A DNA stretch of 64,000 nucleotides from Orobanche coerulescens. Its lineage: Eukaryota > Streptophyta > Magnoliopsida > Lamiales > Orobanchaceae. Positions 56,842 through 64,000 of this stretch are shown here, piece by piece. A model generated the notes under the pieces. That model made no database searches. It saw only the letters and a program-made list of their open reading frames with translations, and was not told the origin of the DNA. Location of the stretch: contig CM065817.1 of NCBI GenBank assembly GCA_033398695.1, positions 30,886,231-30,950,230 on the forward strand, written 5' to 3'. Position 1 is the stretch's first letter. The number at the start of each line of letters is the position of its first letter. The translations under genes were made by a program, and so were the position numbers.

Positions 56842-59413
56842 TTAGTTCGCTTTTCGCAAACTCCATTTGGTTTCCGCCTCGTTCATCGAACCGTTCATAT
56901 TTTTGTTAAAATTATGACCATTGGTCGTTAGCGATTCGACTTTCGGTTCGGTCATCAAATGTTGTTTGCGGAAAGGTTTCGATGTGAACAACTTCCCGAA
57001 ACACCCGGTTTTTCCATGACTAATTGTCCGTTGGGCTTTCGGCTTACTCTCCTCCTTCATAGACGCACTCAAGACTGCAGCAAATTTATCCTCATGCTCG
57101 AGGAACGCCACTCATTCTACATCCTTTTTAAGACTTGGATCATTTAACACAAAATCTGAATTTTCCAAACGATGATTTTTTCGGTGCTTTCCTCTTTCAA
57201 CAACATCCACACTTTCAATTTGTGACCTTTTATCAACACTTCCGGGACATGGAAACGATTTGAATACTTGAAAAGTAACTTGCTCGTCTTGGATCCTCAG
57301 AGTTAACTCCCCTTTTTCCACGTCTATAAGGGTTCGGCCCGTCGCTAGAAATGGTCGTCCCAAGATGATTGGAATATCTTCATCTTCCTCCATGTCGAGT
57401 ACGATGAAATCGGCCAGAAAGATGAACTTATCAACCTTGACTAATACATCCTCGATCACTCCCCTCGGATACTTTATCGATCGATCCGCCAATTGTAAGG
57501 AGACTGTTGTTGGCTTGGCTTCCCCAATATCCAGATTTTTGAAAATCGACAGAGGCATGAGGTTGATACTAGCACCAAGATCGCATAGTGCCTTATTAAA
57601 CGAAAGATTCCCCATGGTGCACGGTATGTTGAAGCTTCCCGGATCTTTCAATTTAGGTGGGAGCTTCTTTTGAAGAATTGCACTGCACTCCTCTGTCAAG
57701 GCGACCGTTTCAAACTCCTCAAGCTTTCTTTTCTTCGATAATATCTCTTTCATGAACTTGACGTAACTCGGCATCTGTTCCAATGCGTCGGCGAACGGAA
57801 TGTTTATGTGAAGCTTTTTAAACACATCAAGGAACTTAGAAAATTGTTTGTCCGCCCTTCTTTGCTGTAATCTCTGCGGAAACGGGATGGGGGACACACA
57901 TGTCTTCGAGTTGTCCAGCAACTTTATTGAAGGTTTCAAATACTTCGACTCCTCTGGCTTTAAATCCTTCTCTTCCTCAATTTCCTTCTTCTTTTCACAC
58001 CGCTCGGGCTGATCCAGCACCTCTTTCCCACTTCTTAAGCTGATTGCATTTAGACTCTCTCTAGGATTTGTCTCTGTTGTACTCGGCAATGCTCCCTCCG
58101 GACGAGCTGTCAACACATTAGCAATTTGGCCCAGCTGGACCTCCAAGTTCCGAATGGATGCGGAATGATTTTGCAATGTAGCTTCAGTACGGGTCATAAA
58201 TTGACTCGTATTTGCCGCTAATTTTGCAAGTGCTTCCTCGAGAGACACTTTGGGAGCGGGAGGGGGCTGCTGTTGATTTTGAGCGAATGGGGGCTGGTGT
58301 GAGTTCTGTCCGTTTCTCCACGAAAAATTTGGATGATTGCGCCACCCCGGATTATAAGTGTTGGAGTACGGGTTATTCTGCCGATTCCCACTTCCCACGA
58401 ATTGAGCCTGCTCCATTTGATGTTGTTCAAAAGGGTTTCCAACTTGACATTCCGCGCTCGGGTGTGATCCGTTACACCAATTGCATGTCTCTATGGGAAC
58501 GGGGGCTGGTGCGTGCGAAAATGCTTGGAGCTGTTGGGTCAAAGCGGTGACTTGAGCTGGCAAGGTGGAAATCGGATCATTACTTGAAACTTCCATGACT
58601 CTCTTCGGTGTCAATCTTTCCGATGGCCATTGGTACGCATTTGCGGCCATATCTTCCAAAAGCAAGTGTGCCTCGGCCATAGATTTTCCCATCAAGGCCC
58701 CACCAGCGGCCGCATCCACGAGAGTGCGTGTAGAAGCACTCAAACCATTATAGAACGTATGAATCTGAAGCCAATCAGGAAGGCCGTAATGAGGGCATCT
58801 TCGTAACAAATCTTTATATCGCTCCCACGCCTCGTGGAGCGATTCCATATCGTACTGACCAAAGGTGGTTATTTCGTTTCTCAACCTTGCCGTCTTAGCC
58901 GGTGGGAAGAATTTGGCAAGGAAGGCTTGCGCTAACCCCTCCCATGTTGTAATCGACCCCGGCGGTAAGGAATTTAACCAAAACTTTGCTTTATCCCTCA
59001 AAGAGAAAGGGAAAAGCCTCAATCGGATGGCATCGTCGGTGACACCATTAGTCTTGAACGTGTCGCATATCTCAAGGAAAGAAGCAATATGGGCATTCGG
59101 GTCGTCATTCGGCAAATTAGGACTGGCTCGCCTGCACCATCTGAATAATAGCAGGCTTGATCTCAAAATTATTGGCTTGGATAGTGGGACGCCGAATTCC
59201 CAAAAAATTCGCATTGATCTGCGGTATGGCAAAATCTCGAAGGGCTAGTTCCGGTTGAACTTGCCGCACTTGGTTATCTCGTCCTTGGACTTCGATATTC
59301 TCGGCCATGTTGACCGTCGTCTGCAACTCTCTTTTCTCCTTTTTGTTCCTTCTTAGCATGCGCTCGAGCTCGGTATCCAAAGGTAGTAGGCCTTCGTTAC
59401 CGAGTTTTCTCAT
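56842..59413 (-). pseudogene. gag-pro: Element H gag-protease
   Basis: The start MRKLGNEGLLPLDTELERML at 59413 matches Athila Gag starts. A frameshift at about 59117-59135 joins this 98-residue frame to the 706-residue frame ending at 57112. In the latter, DDPNAHIASFLEICDTFK and FWLNSLPPGSI mark the Gag core, CNWCNGSHPSAEC near residue 250 is the zinc knuckle, and the protease has CDLGASINLM at about residue 550 followed by IILGRPFLATG. DLGA in place of DTGA/DSGA is usual for this lineage. A TGA at 57112-57114 ends the frame; the same frame continues open to 56842 with no known motif. No reverse transcriptase follows. Confidence 0.9.
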
Positions 59414-59523
59414 GCACTACACGAAAGGTCCTGAAAGGAAAAACAAATAAACGAAATTAAATACAAAAAAAAAAAAACGTTCAAATTAAGACTGGAAATA
59501 CTTAAATCGATATTAGAAAATTT

Positions 59524-59545
59524 CAATTCCCCGGCAACGGCGCCA
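59524..59545 (-). other. Primer-binding site of element H (tRNA-Asp type)
   Basis: The minus strand reads TGGCGCCGTTGCCGGGGA, the primer site common in Athila-type elements, a few bases from the 5' LTR. Confidence 0.88.
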
Positions 59546-59551
59546 AAAACT

Positions 59552-60851
59552 TGTTGCGATATTTCTTACACGCAAGTGCACGTCATCGTTTACAAGTAAT
59601 AAAGTGATAAGTAGAGTATCGTTCCTACGAGGATTGAATTTCTAACTACCGATTTTTATGTATTCCAATTTTATCTAAACAATCGAATTTGGGATTTTGC
59701 CATTAATAACTAGAAGAATTGCTAAAAGACTAGTAGAAAACGATGGCTTGAATAAAATAAATCAAATGATGAATAAGTCTAGGATTCTGAATCCACCTTA
59801 GTTTATCCGAATTTACTCTCGATTATCCGTAATAAATAATTTTCCCAGTTTATTGAATGCGTAGATTGCTAATATATTCTACCGCCTCTCCCGAGGTCAA
59901 TAGATTTATCTAAAGGCGAATAACGCACTCTATCCCTAGGTGAATTAATTCGTCAATAGGCGAAAAGTATAAAATCTCCCAAAGGCCACGTAGTTCCTAT
60001 GAGTATATTCCTATCTCACATAATAAAACGGTCCTCACCAATAGTTCCTCACCAAATCTCCTCTCCCGATTCGAAGTGAATGATTTAATCAATACAACTA
60101 TTGGCCAGATAATTGCAAGCATTAAACACAATTGGGAAAACTCAATAAAAAGGTAATTAATTGGATAATCTCAAGAAATTCGTCAAAACATAGGTTTCAT
60201 CAAAACCCTAGATTAGGGATTTAGCCTGACATACTAATAATTGAAAATACAGAATGAATAAATGAAAGCATAAAATTCAAACGCAGATGAAGCTCGGATT
60301 CCTCCGTTCTTCAGCTTCCGCCCTCTGCCTTTGAAGTCTTCTGCTTCCCTCTTCTTCTGCCGTCTCCAAGCATAAGCTCCAAAAGATTCAAGATCCAAAG
60401 ATGATTTAATTAGGGTCTTAAACCCTATTTATAGCTCAGCACAACTCCAAATCGCGTCCGTATCAAAATCAAGCTTCAAACGGCCCAAAATCCGCGGACA
60501 TAAAAAAACCGCCAAGTGTGCCGCGGCGCACTAAACTGTGCCGCGGCACGAGCCTTCACTGAAGCACAGGCGTCATCAAATTCTTCGTGCCGCGGCTCAC
60601 AGGCCGTGCCGCAGACAGAGTACTGATTTACTCGGCCTTGGTGGGTGTCTTCTGTGCGCGGCGCTGCTTCCTTGTGCCGCGGCTCAGAGTCCAGATTTGC
60701 CGTTTTCGCCTGTTTTGCCTCGTTTTAGCTCCCGGACTTCAATTTCCTGTCAATCATACAAAATTAAGGCATTAAAGGCTCATTTAGACAATTTCACTCT
60801 CCAAAATACTACAAAATAATGGTAAATAAGCGTATAAAAATACGCCTAACA
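59552..60851 (-). mobile_element. Element H 5' LTR
   Basis: 1300 bp, right-hand LTR of the inverted element. It ends ACGCCTAACA followed by AAGAC. Confidence 0.92.
60425..60434 (-). promoter_or_regulatory. TATA box of element H 5' LTR
   Basis: CTATTTATAG on the plus strand gives CTATAAATAG on the minus strand. It is conserved in both LTRs. The GTGCCGCGGCAC cluster lies upstream in the U3 region. Confidence 0.68.
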
Positions 60852-60856
60852 AAGAC
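60852..60856. repeat. Target-site duplication of H, right copy
   Basis: AAGAC, identical to 53067-53071. Confidence 0.92.
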
Positions 60857-62054
60857 TATCAACAAGCTCGCTCGACAGGGAGTGGTCATAGTCTTACCCA
60901 ATGTGTTATTTCATAAAAACAGCATATGTGGACCCTGTCAGAATGGCAAGCAACTTAAGACCACCCTGACGCGCAAGTCTTATCTGTCCACCCACAGGGT
61001 ACTCGATTTGCTACACATGGACCTCTACGGCCCTGTAGACCCTATAAGTTTGAGAGGTAAGAAATATTATCTTGTTATTGTTGACGACTTTTCCAGGTAT
61101 GCTTGGACAATCTTTCTGAGCAAGAAGAAATATACCATCACAAAGTTGCCAGAGCACCTGAAGAAGCTACATAATGAGAAAGGACTGAGTATTGTATCCA
61201 TTAGTTCCGATAGAGGCACAGAGTTCACAAATCGCCTTATAGAGCAATATTGCGTGGACAATGGCATACAACATGAATACTCAACAACCCGAATTTCTCA
61301 ACAAAATGGTGTTGCCGAGCGAAAGAATGGGACTCTCAAGGAAGCAACAAGGACCATGTTAGCCGCAAGCAAATTGCAGCAGTGATTCTGTGGAGAAGTA
61401 ACAAATACAACGTGCTATATACAAAACCGATGTATCATCAACAATGAGGTATAGAATAATAAAACTTCAATGGTTGCATACTTTCATATTTTTCGATGCA
61501 GGTGTTATGTACTAAATAATGGGAAGGACCAACTCAAGACCTTCGACGAAAATTCGGATGAAGGTATTTTCGTAGGATACTCCTCTGTCAGCAAAGCTTT
61601 CAGGATATTTAACAAAATAAAGCTCATAATAGAGGAATCTATACATGTAGTATTCGATGAACCCCATTGTGACCCTACAGAAGTAGAAGACATAACCCAT
61701 AATATCCAGACACTCTCTATTGATGATCCCCAAACACCAATAAAGCCTGTCGTGGACCTAGAAATAAATACCGCTGCTGTAAGATCAGAAGAAGTCGAAG
61801 CTAATGTTGTACAAGCTGAAGCTGAGGCTACAATACCACAAGATACAGCACGGGATTCCGAATTAGAACCTGACAGGAGCTCGCTAAGAGATCACCCCCA
61901 GGAATTGATAATAGGAGATATGGATGCTGGAGTAACCACATGTAGGAAAATATAGAGTACACAAGGAACTGTATTTTGTGCACAGGAAGAAACAGATTCT
62001 GAAAAGTCTCAATTTTCTATATGGAAATCTCGAGCCGAACTTAGGAGACTATCT
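60857..62054 (+). pseudogene. pol: Element F integrase, main part and C-terminal linker
   Basis: It continues from 53071. The zinc cysteines (CGPCQNGK) and catalytic residues are present: Asp in HMDLYGP, Asp in SDRGTEF and Glu in QQNGVAERKNG. A TGA at 61383 falls where A has Arg. A small deletion near 61440 removes about 20 bases relative to A and shifts the frame. The acidic linker is open to a TAG at about 61953, where A has Gln. Confidence 0.88.
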
Positions 62055-63140
62055 ATGTGTATCCTAGCTGTATTTTTAGCCCAGTCCGAACCTATTTCGA
62101 CCAATGAAGCTCTGAATAACTCTCACTGGATCACTTTGACAGAAGAAGAGCTTAATGGTTTCGAATGGAATAATGTTTGGTACCTAGTTCCCAGACCAAC
62201 ACATCAGTCAATCATAGGAACCAAATGGGTATTTAGAAACAAAAAAGATGAAGATGGACTTGTCATAAGAAACAAATCCTGACTAGTCGCTCAAGGTTAC
62301 AGACAGGAAGAAGGCATAGACTATGATGTAACGTTTGCCCCTGTAGCCAGAGTAGAATCCGTCAGGATATTCCTAGAATTCTCCACTCACAAGAACTTTA
62401 TAGTCTATCAAATGGACATTAAGAACGCATTCCTGAACAGGGACCTCGCCGAAGAAGTCTATGTTGAACAGCCACCAGAATTTGTTAACACTGAAGGCGG
62501 AGATCTTGTATACAGACTAAGGAAAGCACTATATGGACTTAAACAAGCACCTAGAGCCTGGTGTGAAACCCTGTCACTGTATGTAATCAATAATGGATTT
62601 GAGAAATATGCAGTTGGCAAGACTCTGTTTAAGATACAGGAAGGTGACGATATTTAATGGTACAAATTTATGTAGATAATATTATAGTTGGTTCAACTAA
62701 CCTTGCTCTTTGTCAAAGGTTCTCTCATCTCATGCAAAGTAAAGTTGAATTGAGTATGATGGGAGAATTTAGTTATTTTCTAGGATTGCAGGTTAAGCAA
62801 TTAACTACAGGAATATTCACCAACCAGGAAAAGTATAGCAAGGAGCTACTCAATAAGTTTGGGATGAATAATTCTAAATCCTCGTACACCCCCCATGAGC
62901 ACTTCCACGCAGATAAGTGCTGACGATGCTGGAAATTCGGTTGATCAATCACTCTACAGAAAGCTAATAGGCCCACTCCTGTACCTAACAGCTAGCAATC
63001 CCGATATCCAGTTTGCTGTAGGAGTGCATGCTCGGTACCAGGTAGCACCTAAGGAGTCACACTTCACCACAGCCAAACAAATTCTTAAGTACGTGAAAGG
63101 AACAATCGATGTAGGATTCTGGTATCCTAAGGAAGGATGA
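62055..63140 (+). pseudogene. pol: Element F reverse transcriptase with altered catalytic motif
   Basis: Copia reverse transcriptase blocks are clear: [46 protein letters not shown]. The active-site YVDD reads YVDN (62669-62680, codon AAT), which removes a catalytic Asp. Breaks are TGA at 62280, a frameshift with stop near 62655, an extra C in a C run near 62888, and TGA at 63138. The enzyme is dead on several counts. Confidence 0.9.
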
Positions 63141-63280
63141 TTCAATTTTGTAGGCTACAACGACTCGGATCTCGGAGGCTGTAAGTTGGATATGAAGAGT
63201 ACAAGCGGCACTTGTCACTTTTTTGGACCTAGACTTGTGTCATGGTTCAGCAAGAATCAATTGGCCAACTCTCTGTAAGT
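63141..63280 (+). pseudogene. pol: Element F RNase H, N-terminal remnant
   Basis: The first catalytic block (NDSDLGGC) and [23 protein letters not shown] are present. The sequence then jumps to the pol/extra-ORF spacer. Relative to A about 337 bp are missing, with a short ACTC word at both ends of the missing segment. The Glu, Asp and His motifs of RNase H are lost. Confidence 0.85.
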
Positions 63281-63876
63281 TTTTACTTTTTACTCATAAA
63301 TTGATGGGGAATGCTGTAAGATCCAAGAATACAGTATCCACTTTAATTAACTGTACACTCAAAACTTATCCTTAAGACGAAGGCATATAATCTTCATACA
63401 GATGACATGTGCATTAATTAAGGGGGAATACAATATGACCCAAGAATACAGTACTAATCCAATATTGCTGTAAAAATTGAATCCTGTATTTACCTTTTAA
63501 GGGGGAACACAGTGTTTTTGCAGATACCACACATACATTGTAGGATATCAATTACAATTTTAATCGTATCCATATTCATATATTTCTCACATCAAACTTA
63601 AGTCCACATGCTCTGTATGAATTTAAAATGATTCATCCTTTAATACTTTTAAGACACCTGGACTTTACTGCCTCAAACCGCGATTTCAAAATTCAAACTG
63701 CTGGTTCGTGTAATAGTGGAAGACAAACTGTGTCAAAAGTGGGACCGCTTATTATATTCAAAACTGGTGGATTAAACGCACACGTTACATCTGAATTCAT
63801 CATGTACGTTCTTTTAAAGACGGTTCCCAACCCTTAAATATGACCATTCGCTGTTAACCTAGTCCTCCCTGCACTC
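63281..63876 (+). other. Element F spacer with several polypurine-like tracts
   Basis: No ORF is supported. Purine runs GATGGGGAATG (about 63303), TAAGGGGGAATACA (about 63420) and TAAGGGGGAACAC (about 63500) match the three runs in A in order. The first two are followed by CCAAGAATACAG. Confidence 0.7.
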
Positions 63877-63885
63877 TATAAAAGG
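63877..63885 (+). promoter_or_regulatory. Candidate internal promoter (TATA box) of F's extra ORF
   Basis: TATAAAAGG, followed by ACTCTTTACACTTTCTGCA, matches 25675-25720 in A. The ORF itself would begin just past the right edge. The 115 bp from here to the end look like its leader. Confidence 0.6.
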
Positions 63886-64000
63886 ACAACACATTGCTCT
63901 CACATACTCTTTACACTTTCTGCAAATTAGTGAGTCTCCATCAATCTGTCTACATACTTTCTGAATACCTTTGCTTAATTTCTTGTTACTTTACAACTTT

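Larger units (their letters stand above)
53072..60851 (-). mobile_element. Element H: Athila-like Gypsy with gag-protease only, minus strand
   Basis: H is 7780 bp, with LTRs of 1318 and 1300 bp, a tRNA-Asp-type primer site, a TTTGGGGG polypurine tract and an AAGAC duplication. The minus strand encodes a Gag-protease polyprotein at 57112-59413. The 2.4 kb beyond it, where pol would be, holds only repeats and low-complexity DNA. Primer site, Gag motifs and the DLGA protease point to the Athila lineage. No reverse transcriptase or integrase signature is visible. Confidence 0.92.
32513..64000 (+). mobile_element. Element F: second Sirevirus-type Copia, truncated by the window edge
   Basis: F begins TGTTGGGAAAAATACAG and carries an initiator-Met primer site, gag, protease, integrase, reverse transcriptase and the first part of RNase H. 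The multi-polypurine spacer and the promoter of the extra ORF then run to the right edge. The 3' LTR is outside. D (with E inside) sits in its 5' LTR and H in its pre-integrase segment. The 5' flank CTTAA (32508-32512) should be its target duplication. It is more decayed than A: both the protease and the reverse transcriptase catalytic motifs are altered and RNase H is deleted. Confidence 0.9.

Overview
The window is plant nuclear DNA, most likely from an angiosperm with a large, retrotransposon-rich genome. It is a nest of LTR retrotransposons, and I see no host gene, tRNA or rRNA gene, or CRISPR array. The plant origin rests on Copia elements with an initiator-Met primer-binding site (TGGTATCAGAGC), a Gag zinc knuckle, a coiled-coil Gag tail and an extra 3' ORF (the Sirevirus/Maximus plan), together with Tat-like and Athila-like Gypsy elements. 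The species cannot be named from the sequence.

Layout, element by element. G is a minus-strand LTR element at the left edge; its internal region occupies 1-1003 and its 5' LTR runs 1004-32360 once an insertion is removed. A (1173-30688, target duplication TTGAT) is a Sirevirus-type Copia element of about 12.5 kb net, inserted in G's LTR. B (3610-12330, duplication AGTAG) sits in A's gag. It is a chromovirus-like Gypsy derivative with 2.7-kb LTRs and only part of gag. C (15486-23787, duplication CACCT/CCCCT) sits in A's reverse transcriptase. It is a Tat-like Gypsy with gag plus an antisense gene and no pol. F (32513 to beyond 64000) is a second Sirevirus-type Copia. D (32788-49322, duplication AGTTG) lies inside F's 5' LTR and is a diverged Tat-like relative of C. 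E (37981-46329, duplication GACTG, minus strand) is a C-family element inserted in the antisense gene of D. H (53072-60851, duplication AAGAC, minus strand) is an Athila-like element with gag-protease only, inserted in F's pre-integrase segment.

How the genes relate. A and F carry the enzymatic set (gag, protease, integrase, reverse transcriptase, RNase H), but both are broken by stops, frameshifts and insertions. B, C, D, E and H lack reverse transcriptase and integrase, so they would depend on enzymes supplied from elsewhere. C, D and E share one plan: sense gag, a spacer of about 260-bp tandem repeats, and an antisense gene. The antisense gene has four exons, matching GT-AG positions and phases, and its own TATA box about 154-160 bp before its ATG. 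The extra ORF of A likewise has a TATAAAAGG about 140 bp before its ATG, and F keeps the same element at the right edge.

The most notable signals are the antisense spliced gene and its promoter, the conserved private promoter of the Sirevirus extra ORF, family-specific 12-bp palindrome clusters in B and H, and LTR-pair differences concentrated in GC-rich promoter-proximal DNA. All percentages, homologies and splice sites were judged by eye; no database search was possible.
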